From contig NZ_JBLFEP010000001.1 of the NCBI RefSeq assembly GCF_047345415.1, forward strand, positions 248,001 to 312,000: a DNA stretch of 64,000 nt, in the 5' to 3' direction. Positions 51,374-60,347 of this stretch are shown piece by piece. The notes beneath the pieces were generated by a model. That model did no database searches, was not told where the DNA came from, and worked only from the letters and a program-made list of their open reading frames with translations. Both the position numbers and the translations under genes were made by a program. This stretch comes from Maribacter_C sp947494565 (GTDB lineage Bacteria > Bacteroidota > Bacteroidia > Flavobacteriales > Flavobacteriaceae). The stretch's first letter is position 1, and each line of letters starts with the position of its first letter.

Positions 51374-51757
51374 ATGTTTGAGCAATCAAAACTATTTATG
51401 GCACTCTCTGACGATCATGTGTATTCTGAAGTGTATCCTTCAGAAAGCCTCCATGACTTTGTATCACTTTATTTCGAAACCAAAAACCTTTCCGATGAAC
51501 CACAACAGGTGACCATTTGTCCTGACGGGTATTTCAAACTTATCGTGCAAGTACTCCGTGGAAAGATTACCGCTTTTTTTCTAACAGGACTCTGGACGAA
51601 CGAGGTCGATATCGTCATTCCTCCTAAAGTAATAAGCTATGGTATTAAATTCAAGGTGATTGCGCCCGAGCTCATATTCCAAAAAAACAATGCCATAAAT
51701 GATACCACTATGAAAAAAAAGCGCTGTTATCTTCCGCATTCAAACACAATAACTTAG
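51374..51757 (+). pseudogene. Truncated AraC-type regulator (N-terminal domain only)
   Basis: A 127-codon frame resembling the N-terminal domain of a Bacteroidota AraC-family subgroup (DUF6597-like: Y-P-S-E-S-L-H-D-F-V, I-C-P-D-G-Y-F-K-L-I-V, I-P-P-K-V-I-S-Y-G-I-K-F-K). The C-terminal HTH half is absent. The frame changes quality after an eight-A tract (51713-51720). One additional A would continue it as A-L-L-S-S-A-F-K-H-N-N-L-D-A-F to a stop at 51805, still without an HTH. I read it as a remnant, damaged by a frameshift and a deletion; the convergent gene ends at 51797. Confidence 0.6.
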
Positions 51758-51796
51758 ATGCTTTCTCTAAAGCTTTTATAATACTCAAAAAAGCGA

Positions 51797-52888
51797 TTAT
51801 TGAATGAGTTCCGAAATCAATCGCCAGAGTTCATTATCAAAGCTTGAGGGGCCGAGAGTCGCATCTCCACTGTCTTGGCCCATACGTACGACGACCAAAT
51901 TCTGACTGGGTACCACGTATAGTTTCTGATCGTTCTTTCCCAAGCCGGCATACAGGTCGGCTGGAGCATTGGGAATCAACTCCGTAGTAAAAACCAGCTG
52001 CGAGCCGGGGGCCATTGAGCTTTCTTTTCCGTTGAGCCACCACAAATAACCATAAGATTTGTTCAAATCTTGGGAAGTGTTTTTCATATCAGAAAGATAA
52101 TCCGGGTCATTGAGTATGGGTGTGCCCTCCCAAACACCGTTATTCAGGTTTAACAATCCAAATCGGGCCATACTGCGGGCATTGCTCCAGTACGTATTGT
52201 TGCCACCATCGGAAACCCATTGACCGGTCATTCCTATTTTGTTTTTCAATTTATTTGTAAAATAACTCTCGAAAGTCGTCATTGACGCATTGGCAACCAC
52301 ATCTTGAATCAGGGTATAGGGGGCATTGTGATACGACCATCGAAGGCCCGCGTCATCGACGTAAGTCAAACAATCCGGTGTTTTACAGTCCCAAGTCGTC
52401 TCGTCCAAACCTGTAGTCATCGTCAGTTGGTGCCAAATGGTAATCAAATCTTCTTTCTCGCCGGGTATGCTTGTCCAACCCTTTCCTAGATAATCCGAGG
52501 TTTTATCAGATAGGGTTAAAATACCTTCTTCCGCTGCAATTCCAGTTGTAAAGGAGGTCAGTGTTTTTCCTGCCGATGCCCAATACCATGGGGTATTCGA
52601 AGTAAAGTTATCACCATACCATTCAATGGCTATCTTCCCGTTTTTCAATACGATAAAAGCCTTTGTTCCCTTTTCGGTCAGCAACGCAAATAGTTCTTGC
52701 TCGGCCGAGACATTCCAGTTTAATTCTTCAAGGGAAATTCCTTCCCAACTATCCGAATCAATAGGCGGAAAATAGAGGCTCTGCACCTCGCTTTCGACTG
52801 GCGTAACGGTTTCACTATCCGAATCTTTTGTACAATTCGCGACAAACAAGCTAAAGCATATGTAACCGAGTAGGCGTAGATTTTTCAT
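51797..52888 (-). CDS. Serine hydrolase (class-C beta-lactamase fold) lipoprotein
   Basis: A 363-residue predicted lipoprotein (F-V-A-N-C, Cys 19; ATG at 52888, with an upstream in-frame start at 52921 possible). Active-site motifs S-A-G-K (105-108) and Y-H-N (186-188) are complete, and W-A-S-A-G-K-T-L-T-S and W-W-L-N-G-K-E-S-S fit the S12 family. It belongs to a different subfamily from the tandem pair upstream, since the motif contexts differ. Two Cys in C-K-T-P-D-C could form a disulfide. Substrate unknown. Single gene. Confidence 0.88.
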   Translation of the reverse strand: MKNLRLLGYICFSLFVANCTKDSDSETVTPVESEVQSLYFPPIDSDSWEGISLEELNWNVSAEQELFALLTEKGTKAFIVLKNGKIAIEWYGDNFTSNTPWYWASAGKTLTSFTTGIAAEEGILTLSDKTSDYLGKGWTSIPGEKEDLITIWHQLTMTTGLDETTWDCKTPDCLTYVDDAGLRWSYHNAPYTLIQDVVANASMTTFESYFTNKLKNKIGMTGQWVSDGGNNTYWSNARSMARFGLLNLNNGVWEGTPILNDPDYLSDMKNTSQDLNKSYGYLWWLNGKESSMAPGSQLVFTTELIPNAPADLYAGLGKNDQKLYVVPSQNLVVVRMGQDSGDATLGPSSFDNELWRLISELIQ

Positions 52889-53030
52889 AGCACTGTTTTG
52901 GTTATAGGACGTATAGTGCACGCAAAGGTTTAACGCAAAAACTACTGAAATCTTGCAAAAGAAGGGTTAGGCGGTTCAAGGGCATGATAGACCAACCCAA
53001 GAATAACGGGTTTTGGTGATCCAATTGGCC

Positions 53031-53957
53031 TCACTCTTTTTTTAAGGTCGGCGGCATACTGTGATTTATCATCTGACGATAAATCTCAACCCTTCCATCG
53101 GTTCTCCTTCTGTAAAGGGTCAGGCCTTTACCCTGTATATAATAGGGTTTGTTTTCTTGGGTCCATTCTACATAGTACTCACCGAATTTTAACGCGTAAT
53201 CGCCTAATTCGACGACGTTTACAGCTCTGGTCATCAAAGAATCACGACTAGCCCCAGGATCGTAGTGTGCATAGTAGTACTTCGAAATTGCCTCTTTCCC
53301 TTTAAATGGTGCATCATAATAGGTCATATAAATGGCATCGTCAGCATAGGTTTCCAGCTGTTTTTTAGCATCCCCTAGTAAAACGGCCTCGTAGACATAT
53401 CTGCGCACTTCGTCAATTTGTCTTTCCCATACGGTGGAAGGAACAAAAAACTTAGGATCATCGCCCTCAACGTTGACAAAATTGACGTTATCGGCCTCGA
53501 AATAGCTTGAAGCTCCCCAAATATGAGCTAGGATCTTTGGGCGGCCTCCCTTTGGTTGTTTCCAGTAAGTCATGTATTTTCCGTTGTAGTCAAAAAGATT
53601 TCCTTTGGGGGTTTTATAGCGATGTTCAAAAGTGCCCAATTCAAGGTATAGTTCTCCAATTTGTTGAATTTCAAAGGGTACTTTGGCGTACGAAACAGTC
53701 TCCGCTTTGTTAAAAAAAACAGCATAGTAATCGGAAAGGGTATCAAGTCCGTGCAAGGTTTGATGATATTCGGGCAAGAGATAGGCATCAGCATCAAAGA
53801 TATTTTGTAGAGTTTCCAAACTTTCCGTTCGTAGGACCTCCGCAAACTTTTGACTTTGGCGGACGATAGGCTTATCCGTCTTTGGGTCGCAATTGGAAAA
53901 ACTCAAAGTGTGCACGAACAGTGCTAAGAAGGGTAACGCGAATACGATTTTAATCAT
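53031..53957 (-). CDS. Exported tandem NTF2-like (SnoaL/DUF4440-type) protein
   Basis: A 308-residue exported protein (hydrophobic start L-P-F-L-A-L-F-V-H-T) with two NTF2-like domains. The first (~30-150) reads F-D-A-D-A-Y-L-L-P-E-Y-H, Y-Y-A-V-F-F. The second (~185-300) reads Y-A-D-D-A-I-Y-M-T-Y-Y-D-A-P-F-K-G-K-E-A-I-S-K-Y-Y and L-Y-R-R-R-T-D-G-R-V-E-I-Y-R-Q-M. Such cone-shaped domains bind small molecules or act as mild catalysts. Terminal gene of a run of three exported genes on this strand. Confidence 0.75.
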   Translation of the reverse strand: MIKIVFALPFLALFVHTLSFSNCDPKTDKPIVRQSQKFAEVLRTESLETLQNIFDADAYLLPEYHQTLHGLDTLSDYYAVFFNKAETVSYAKVPFEIQQIGELYLELGTFEHRYKTPKGNLFDYNGKYMTYWKQPKGGRPKILAHIWGASSYFEADNVNFVNVEGDDPKFFVPSTVWERQIDEVRRYVYEAVLLGDAKKQLETYADDAIYMTYYDAPFKGKEAISKYYYAHYDPGASRDSLMTRAVNVVELGDYALKFGEYYVEWTQENKPYYIQGKGLTLYRRRTDGRVEIYRQMINHSMPPTLKKE

Positions 53958-54024
53958 CGGACAAGGATTTATAGGGTTAAAAGATCATCTGTTGGGCTAT
54001 TCAAAGGGTTGACAAGGAGCTTTT

Positions 54025-54624
54025 TCATTCGTCTACACTAGTCCTCATAGACTTTACTCGAACAAAAACACCTTCGTAAAAGAGTCCAGTGGGTCGGTTT
54101 TTAGCATCAAACTGAACGGAGCGCATTTTATACGCGTCTTTGGCAATCCAATTGTAGGTATACTTACGGTAGGTATGGGCCGGTTCTCCCTCAAAAGTTA
54201 TTTTTAGTGACAGATTTCCTTCTTCATCTATCGTCCCATTCCCAATCCCTGTTCGAATCTCCCCAAAACTTGACAAGTGGGATACCGCTTTGGTGTTCGG
54301 GTTGTATGCCCAGAAAATGTGACCATTGGGTTCTGGTCCATCAATAATGGACAACAGGCTGTTTTCTGTATTCAATTGGCTCGAAATGGTGTGATGGTCC
54401 GCTATTTTTAAGGTGTCGGTGGCAGCACCCCAGTTTTGGATCCAGATGTCATTCGCTAAGGTCCATTCCCCCATAAATTTTTTGAAGGGGTTTCGGGAAG
54501 ATTCAATTGTTGTGAGCAACTCCTTTTGGGAAGGTCTCCCATTTCGTTCAAATACAATCGAGGTCTTTTGTGCTAAGGCAAGACTCGAAACCAACGTGCA
54601 GAAAACTAGAGTGATGACCTTCAT
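54025..54624 (-). CDS. Exported DUF1579-like protein
   Basis: A 199-residue protein with a clean signal peptide (V-S-S-L-A-L-A-Q). The body contains N-P-F-K-K-F-M-G-E-W-T-L, an opening seen in DUF1579-type and lipocalin-like proteins, and later G-P-E-P-N-G-H-I-F-W-A-Y-N and Y-N-W-I-A-K-D-A-Y-K-M-R-S. No catalytic motif. Its start overlaps the stop of the upstream NTF2-like gene by four bases, so the two are translationally coupled. Function unknown. Confidence 0.72.
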   Translation of the reverse strand: MKVITLVFCTLVSSLALAQKTSIVFERNGRPSQKELLTTIESSRNPFKKFMGEWTLANDIWIQNWGAATDTLKIADHHTISSQLNTENSLLSIIDGPEPNGHIFWAYNPNTKAVSHLSSFGEIRTGIGNGTIDEEGNLSLKITFEGEPAHTYRKYTYNWIAKDAYKMRSVQFDAKNRPTGLFYEGVFVRVKSMRTSVDE

Positions 54625-55106
54625 TCTTCAAAAGGTTGAATGATTTCGTGAAGTGTTGCCCATCCGGTAGGGCTTTCGTCATACCGCTGCAATACCAACA
54701 ACGTTCTTCCCCTAAATACAAAAGGGTCATCCCCATTCTTAGGAACAAGTCGCAATGCAAAACGCATTTGCTGTATGACCAAGTCTCCTTGATAGATAAA
54801 TTTTTCCTTTGCTCGCTCGTCTAGAAATTCCAACTCATAGTTGGCCATGGTTTCCTTTAAACCCCTCAATACTTCCTCGCGACCTTTTTGAAGGTTGGTA
54901 TAGGACAGCGCTTTGGTCACCTGCGGATGATGGTACATCTTAATGGTTTCCAAATCTCCCGATTTAAAGGCTTCCCTCAAAGCCGATCCCGTCTCGGCGA
55001 CCTGATGCCGCACTGCTTCTTCTTTCGTCAAGCCCGATGAACCGCAACTATAGAGTAGGGCAAGCAACAAAAAGCCCTTTACAATGTTCGTCAGTTTTAA
55101 AATCAT
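54621..55106 (-). CDS. NTF2-like lipoprotein
   Basis: A 161-residue predicted lipoprotein (L-L-Y-S-C, ATG at 55106; a TTG eight codons upstream is less likely). After E-E-A-V-R-H-Q-V it follows the NTF2-like pattern: A-L-R-E-A-F-K-S-G-D-L-E-T-I-K-M-Y-H-H-P, then strand-rich F-I-Y-Q-G-D-L-V-I-Q-Q-M-R-F-A-L and G-W-A-T-L-H-E-I-I-Q-P. First of three exported genes, and divergent from the LytS-type kinase gene with ~236 bases between the starts. Confidence 0.75.
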   Translation of the reverse strand: MILKLTNIVKGFLLLALLYSCGSSGLTKEEAVRHQVAETGSALREAFKSGDLETIKMYHHPQVTKALSYTNLQKGREEVLRGLKETMANYELEFLDERAKEKFIYQGDLVIQQMRFALRLVPKNGDDPFVFRGRTLLVLQRYDESPTGWATLHEIIQPFEE

Positions 55107-55342
55107 ATTTTTTATGTATTGTTTCCCCAAAGAAAGTAGAAGTTGTTGCTTCTTAAAACTACTATTGCCGAACGGCTTAAAGGAGTTGACAAGCAGGAGA
55201 AATTCATCCGTAAGAAGGGGAAGTCGAATGTTCGATCATAAAAATGTGTTTCGTCAAGTATTCTCGGCCTGTTGTCAATTCAAAGGCCTTGACCCAACCG
55301 TACTACAGCATTTTGAGTAACTTTAAGCGTTTAGCCGTTGCT

Positions 55343-56455
55343 ATGGGAAAATCGATAGTTGCATTTGTCACCAAATACAAGTTGTACCATCTGTTGTTCT
55401 GGTTTCTATACCACTATTTCTGGTGGTCATTGACCAGTGGCAGTGTCATCGAGGCCGCTCAAAACATCTTATTTTCGCCCTACTCCACTAAGTTTCTCTT
55501 TTATGTGGTGATGCAGGCACTTGGCGTTTATTTCAACCTGTACTTCTTGATCCCGAAATTTTTGAAGAAAGGCAATTATCTGGTGTATATTCCAGCTTTA
55601 TTGCTGACGGTCATTTTGACTTCTGCCGGAATTATCGGAGGCTATCATGTGAATGCCATGGTTGTAGGCATTCCCTTTGAGGAACTCTTTAAAATAGCTC
55701 CTTCGGAATTCTTCCAATTGTTCAAGGGCAATGCCTTACCTTCTACCTTGGCCAGTATGACCTTGGCCATGAGTATTAAATTGACCAAAAATTGGATGGC
55801 ATCAGAACAGCACAGAAATACGATCGAAAAGGAAAAATTACAGACTGAACTCAAATTTCTTCGTTCGCAGTTCAACCCACATTTTTTGTTCAATACCATT
55901 AATTCCATTTTCGTATTGATACACAAAGACCAAGACAAAGCCTCTATGTCATTGGCCAAATTCTCGGAATTACTGCGGTACCAATTATACCAATGCAATG
56001 AACCTTTTATACCATTGGAACAAGAACTGAATTACGTCGAGAACTTCATTGAACTCGAAAAGTTGAGGCAAGATCTCAAAAACATGGAACTGCATGTCGA
56101 ACTCGATAAATCAACGATGTCGAACCTGCAAATCGCACCTTTTTTGTTGGTTCCCTTTGTGGAAAACGCATTTAAACATGTTTCACACCATAAGACCTCG
56201 AAAAACTGGGTCAATATCAAATTAGATGTCCTAGAAAAAAACCTATGGCTCACCGTTTCAAATAGCAAAAATATTTTGACCTTGGCACAGAAGGAGGACG
56301 CTAATGGAATTGGTCTCGCCAACGTAAAACGTCGGTTAGAACTACTTTACCCTAATGTTCATAGCCTTGAGATCATACAAGACAACTTAGCACACAAAAT
56401 ACGACTGCAGTTGAAGTTAAGCGATAGGGCAGTTGAGAAAAATCAAATAGCCTGA
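55343..56455 (+). CDS. LytS/YehU-type membrane histidine kinase
   Basis: A 370-residue sensor kinase of the His_kinase (PF06580) type, from the ATG at 55343; the frame extends upstream to 55244 without good coding character. About four membrane helices span ~15-150. A helical linker leads to F-L-R-S-Q-F-N-P-H-F-L-F-N-T-I-N-S, with phospho-acceptor His 180. The ATPase domain (V-P-F-V-E-N-A-F-K-H, G-I-G-L-A-N-V-K-R-R-L) ends the protein. No separate ligand domain is seen, so the membrane part is the probable sensor. The cognate regulator starts five bases downstream. Confidence 0.93.
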   Translation: MGKSIVAFVTKYKLYHLLFWFLYHYFWWSLTSGSVIEAAQNILFSPYSTKFLFYVVMQALGVYFNLYFLIPKFLKKGNYLVYIPALLLTVILTSAGIIGGYHVNAMVVGIPFEELFKIAPSEFFQLFKGNALPSTLASMTLAMSIKLTKNWMASEQHRNTIEKEKLQTELKFLRSQFNPHFLFNTINSIFVLIHKDQDKASMSLAKFSELLRYQLYQCNEPFIPLEQELNYVENFIELEKLRQDLKNMELHVELDKSTMSNLQIAPFLLVPFVENAFKHVSHHKTSKNWVNIKLDVLEKNLWLTVSNSKNILTLAQKEDANGIGLANVKRRLELLYPNVHSLEIIQDNLAHKIRLQLKLSDRAVEKNQIA

Positions 56456-56460
56456 TCAAT

Positions 56461-57183
56461 ATGATAAACTGCGCTGTAATCGACGATGAGCCCCTTGCCC
56501 GCGAATGTTTGGTACGGTATATTCAAAAAGTGGATTTTTTACATCTGGTCGGCGAAGGAAGCAACCCCACCGAAGTGTACGGTCTCTCTAAAAAGCAGTC
56601 CTTGGATTTGATTTTTTTGGATATTCAGATGCCTGTTATGACAGGAATGGAATACTTGAAATCAACCACAGAACGCCCCATAGTTATCTTAACCACGGCC
56701 TATCCGAGCTATGCCCTAGAAGGTTTTGAACTCGACGTACTCGATTATATGGTCAAGCCCATCACGTTTGACCGCTTTTTTAAGGGAGCCCATAAAGCAA
56801 AAGATTATTTTTTACTTCGCAAGGCGGATGAAAAGAGCACGGAGAAGGAGACAGTACCCGACTACTTCTTTGTGAAATGCGAGCATATCTATGAAAGAAT
56901 CATAATCGATGATGTGGAATATGTGCAGGCCCTCCAAAACTATGTCATTATTTATACCGCGTCTCAAAAGTATATGACCTTAATGCCCATGAAACGTATT
57001 GAGGTAATCTTGGGAACTCCAAAATTTATTAGGGTACACAAATCATATATCGTTGCTGTCGATAAAATACGAACGGTTGAGAATTCGAGCGTCAAATTGA
57101 CAAAAGAAACGATACCAGTCAGTAGAAGTTATAGAAAAATAGTGTTTCAACATGTTGTCAATACCTCACTTCTGAAAAAATAA
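56461..57183 (+). CDS. LytTR-family response regulator
   Basis: A 240-residue regulator: a receiver domain (A-V-I-D-D-E-P-L-A-R, phospho-acceptor Asp 54 in I-F-L-D-I-Q-M-P, M-V-K-P-I at the switch Lys) followed by a LytTR DNA-binding domain. The latter reads F-F-V-K-C-E-H-I-Y-E-R-I-I-I-D-D-V-E-Y-V-Q-A, F-I-R-V-H-K-S-Y-I-V-A and P-V-S-R-S-Y-R. Partner of the adjacent kinase. Targets unknown; the divergent exported-protein operon and the esterase/cupin genes are candidates. Confidence 0.95.
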   Translation: MINCAVIDDEPLARECLVRYIQKVDFLHLVGEGSNPTEVYGLSKKQSLDLIFLDIQMPVMTGMEYLKSTTERPIVILTTAYPSYALEGFELDVLDYMVKPITFDRFFKGAHKAKDYFLLRKADEKSTEKETVPDYFFVKCEHIYERIIIDDVEYVQALQNYVIIYTASQKYMTLMPMKRIEVILGTPKFIRVHKSYIVAVDKIRTVENSSVKLTKETIPVSRSYRKIVFQHVVNTSLLKK

Positions 57184-57384
57184 ATGCGACTTTTATTTTT
57201 ATAGTGTAGCACAGGGCACACCTAAAAACTTACGCATCATTCTATTGCCCTAACGCCACTTAAATTCATGCTCAATATTTGGATCGGGGCCATTAGTTAC
57301 TAAAAAGTAATTATTTTTAGTACTGTCGAAGTTTACTTATGGTCTATGAGTAGAGCCGTAGCCCAATAATCCGTATCAGTACTA

Positions 57385-58404
57385 ATGACGTATACCAATC
57401 TCCTGTTTTTTTTCGCCACCCTAGGGGTCTTCAATGTTGTCGTCATTGCTGCGACCCTTATCACAAGACGAAAAAATCGCGAGGTGTTCCAAATGGTTTT
57501 AGGACTTCTTCTTTTGAGTTTAGCCACACGGGTCGGTGTTTCGTGTTTTTACTTTTTCGAGCGCATCATCCATCCGACCATCATACAGATCGGTATGACA
57601 GCCAACGTGCTATCAGGAGTGCTATTGTATGTACTTATGGGAACGGGAAAAAGGAAGCTCAGGGAAATAGATAAACAACAGCTATTTTTGGTGCCCGTGT
57701 TATTGCTTGCCTTTGGTCTGATCTATCCTTTCTCGCAGCATTTTCAGGTTTGGGATTGGCGCATACGATTTCTTTTCCATGGAATTCTAACAGCCTACCT
57801 CATCGTGGCGGGATTACGACTCAGAAATCAAGATCGTCAGCGTACTAGTGCTTATAGGCCACGGACAAAAAAACTGATTTATATCGTCTTTGTTTTGCAA
57901 TGCTTATCCTTTGCTACATCCTTATTTGTCAACTACATTCTAGGTCCGGTCTTGTTCTCCCTGATTTTTTACGCGGCCTCCATCTACTATTTTTTTGGAA
58001 TCGAACAAAACAGAAGAGAAGTTGCCGACCGGTACGCTAACAAGAAAATAGCTGCCAAAGAAGCAACCGCTCTACTCGCCAAAATGGATTTGTTGATTTA
58101 CGAATCACACTTGTACACGAACAAAAACCTGAAAGTGGCTGATTTGGCACAGCAGATGCAACTAGGCAGACATCAGCTTTCACAGCTTTTGAACGACAAT
58201 TTGGGCATTGGTTTTTCAGATTATATCAATCGTTTCAGAATAGAGAAATCAAAGGATTTGCTTTTGACAAAAAGAAACCTTTCCATCGAAGGGATAGGGT
58301 ATGAATCCGGGTTCAATTCAAAATCAACCTTCTTCACCACTTTTAAGAAGTACACAGGCTTGACCCCAAAGCACTACATCGAGAAAAATTCAGTTCAAGA
58401 TTAG
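57385..58404 (+). CDS. Membrane-bound AraC-family transcriptional regulator
   Basis: A 339-residue protein with about seven membrane helices in the first ~215 residues (L-L-F-F-F-A-T-L-G-V-F-N-V-V-V, I-Y-P-F-S-Q-H-F at a loop, L-I-Y-I-V-F-V-L-Q). A cytoplasmic AraC HTH domain (~240-339) follows: V-A-D-L-A-Q-Q-M-Q-L-G-R-H-Q-L-S-Q-L-L-N and S-I-E-G-I-G-Y-E-S-G-F-N-S-K-S-T-F-F-T-T-F-K-K. The fusion of a 7TM-like sensor with AraC is known in Bacteroidota. It lies ahead of the esterase and cupin genes on the same strand. Confidence 0.9.
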   Translation: MTYTNLLFFFATLGVFNVVVIAATLITRRKNREVFQMVLGLLLLSLATRVGVSCFYFFERIIHPTIIQIGMTANVLSGVLLYVLMGTGKRKLREIDKQQLFLVPVLLLAFGLIYPFSQHFQVWDWRIRFLFHGILTAYLIVAGLRLRNQDRQRTSAYRPRTKKLIYIVFVLQCLSFATSLFVNYILGPVLFSLIFYAASIYYFFGIEQNRREVADRYANKKIAAKEATALLAKMDLLIYESHLYTNKNLKVADLAQQMQLGRHQLSQLLNDNLGIGFSDYINRFRIEKSKDLLLTKRNLSIEGIGYESGFNSKSTFFTTFKKYTGLTPKHYIEKNSVQD

Positions 58405-58515
58405 CATATCGAACTCTTTTTTCGAAGCTTTCCGTTTCCTGTCCTACAAAAAATAGTATCATTGAATAATGCGGATGATATCCTCAACAAAATGTAGATT
58501 TTTACTCCTGTCCCT

Positions 58516-59439
58516 ATGAATTCAATAGTAAATTACGCCCTATGCCTTTTTACATGCTTATCGATTACTTGCGCCTCTTCGCAAGCAACCGATAGGGGTC
58601 AAATCAAACAATTTTTAGATGTAGACTATCTTGAACCGGCAATCCGAACTGATACGCTTCGTATGTTGAATCTCTTTATTCCCCAAAATCAGGAGCAGCC
58701 CCCCTTGTTCATATGGATAGGCGGGGGAGCTTGGTCGTATGGAAACAAGGATGAGGAAACCGATTTTGCCCTCAAATTGGCAGAAAAAGGAATAGCCGTA
58801 GCCTCTTTAGGGCATCGCTTGAGTCCTGCCATTTGGAGGGATCCTAAACTCAACAGCGGTGTTCAACACCCTGAGCATGCCAAGGATGTGACCAGTGCCA
58901 TAGCTTGGCTCTGTGAAAATAGTAAGGACTACGGCTTTGACAGCGAAAACATTTTCATTGGCGGATATTCATCGGGAGCGCACTTAGCGGCCTTGGTCAG
59001 TTTAGATGCCAAGTATCTTGAAAGTAAGGGCCTATCCCCAAAATTGATCAAGGGTATTATTCCTATTTCCGGGACCTACGACATTGTTGACTACCGAAAT
59101 GTATTTTTAAATGGGGATAGGCCCGAACTCGCCGTACAGCACGTGGAGGCCGTTTTTGGTGCTGATTACGAGAACTGGATGGACGGATCTCCGGTAAATT
59201 ATTTGCAAAACCTCTCCAGCCCTATTTTTCTCATCTGCGATAATAGCCTGTACAATTACACCAAGCTGTTCGAAGATCGAATTCGAAAAACCGAATTTAG
59301 AAAAGTAACGGTACTGTATGCCTACGACCTGTCGCACGGAGAACTGTGGAGAAATCTTTCCCATTCCGAACGGAGTATTTATCGTGATGCTATTATAGGC
59401 TTTATTCAGGGACTATCCGATAGCACCAAAAGCGATTGA
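58516..59439 (+). CDS. Exported alpha/beta-hydrolase (esterase, BD-FAE-like)
   Basis: A 307-residue exported hydrolase. The oxyanion-hole motif W-I-G-G-G-A-W (67-73) and the nucleophile elbow G-G-Y-S-S-G-A-H (Ser 152) are plain. D-L-S-H-G-E-L near the end supplies the likely His. These features match lipase/esterase relatives such as feruloyl or acetyl esterases, which remove esters from plant or algal polymers. The signal region (L-S-I-T-C-A-S-S-Q) may be a lipoprotein signal but is not canonical. Followed 24 bases later by the cupin gene. Confidence 0.88.
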   Translation: MNSIVNYALCLFTCLSITCASSQATDRGQIKQFLDVDYLEPAIRTDTLRMLNLFIPQNQEQPPLFIWIGGGAWSYGNKDEETDFALKLAEKGIAVASLGHRLSPAIWRDPKLNSGVQHPEHAKDVTSAIAWLCENSKDYGFDSENIFIGGYSSGAHLAALVSLDAKYLESKGLSPKLIKGIIPISGTYDIVDYRNVFLNGDRPELAVQHVEAVFGADYENWMDGSPVNYLQNLSSPIFLICDNSLYNYTKLFEDRIRKTEFRKVTVLYAYDLSHGELWRNLSHSERSIYRDAIIGFIQGLSDSTKSD

Positions 59440-59463
59440 AGAACCAAATAGTTTAATATCCCT

Positions 59464-60255
59464 ATGAAAAAAGCCTTAGTTTTCGTTACCCTATTCGTGT
59501 TGGGGTTCACTCCTGTAACCGGTCAGGAGACACCGGAGGAGCACAGCGCCGAGCCCATTCAGATCGACAAAGAGCTACTATCAGGTATCGGTCTTCCCAA
59601 GATCAAACTCAAGGCGCACCCAGAACGGGAATTCTTCCAGAAAAGGGTGCATCGCGGCCAAGAACTGACCGTTTTCCTACTGTCAAGTGAAACCGCAAAG
59701 AACACCTTTGAAAATTTCCCTTTAGAAGAATTTGTCTATTTCATGAACGGCAGGGCCGATATAATGCCTTCCGATAGCTTGGGGTATTCCTTCTATCCTG
59801 GTGATTATATTGTTGTTCCCAAAGGTTTTAAGGGCGATTGGACCAATAATGGAGGGAATCGCTATCATCTTGAACTTTCGGTAATTTCAAACGAACGAAG
59901 TGATTCAGCGGTAACATCACACCGGAATAAACCCTTTGTTCTGAACAGAGATGTGCTTGCTGGCACTGATATAACGTCAATTGAAATCGACCCATATGTT
60001 GACGAACTTTATGCTGGTGTCGAACTGGAAATCAAACAGGTATCAGAAGTCCCAAAAGAGGAGGCGATAAGCTTTCTCGAAAAGGAACAATTTATACACA
60101 TCCTCAGCGGCAAGCTTGTCCTTACTAGCTTGAGCGGCAAAGAGCATATTTTTTATGCAGGAGACTTTTTTATACTCCCAAAAACCTTTACCGGGATATG
60201 GCAAAGTTATGGGGCAGACCTCTTCAGAACACTTAGGGTCACTCAGAAAGGGTAG
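59464..60255 (+). CDS. Exported bicupin protein
   Basis: A 263-residue exported protein (signal ending P-V-T-G-Q) with two cupin barrels. The first contains F-P-L-E-E-F-V-Y-F-M-N-G-R-A and Y-P-G-D-Y-I-V-V-P-K-G-F-K-G-D-W. The second contains F-L-E-K-E-Q-F-I-H-I-L-S-G-K-L and Y-A-G-D-F-F-I-L-P-K-T-F-T-G-I-W. This layout is like ureidoglycine aminohydrolase-type bicupins. The classic metal-binding His pair is not obvious in either barrel, so a binding rather than catalytic role is possible. Probably co-transcribed with the esterase. Confidence 0.82.
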   Translation: MKKALVFVTLFVLGFTPVTGQETPEEHSAEPIQIDKELLSGIGLPKIKLKAHPEREFFQKRVHRGQELTVFLLSSETAKNTFENFPLEEFVYFMNGRADIMPSDSLGYSFYPGDYIVVPKGFKGDWTNNGGNRYHLELSVISNERSDSAVTSHRNKPFVLNRDVLAGTDITSIEIDPYVDELYAGVELEIKQVSEVPKEEAISFLEKEQFIHILSGKLVLTSLSGKEHIFYAGDFFILPKTFTGIWQSYGADLFRTLRVTQKG

Positions 60256-60347
60256 TTAGTGGATTAGCATTTGGTCATATCATTAACTAAAGAGCATCAA
60301 CCTTTCAACAATAGTAATTCGCACAAGGAGTCAATATAGCAAATAAC

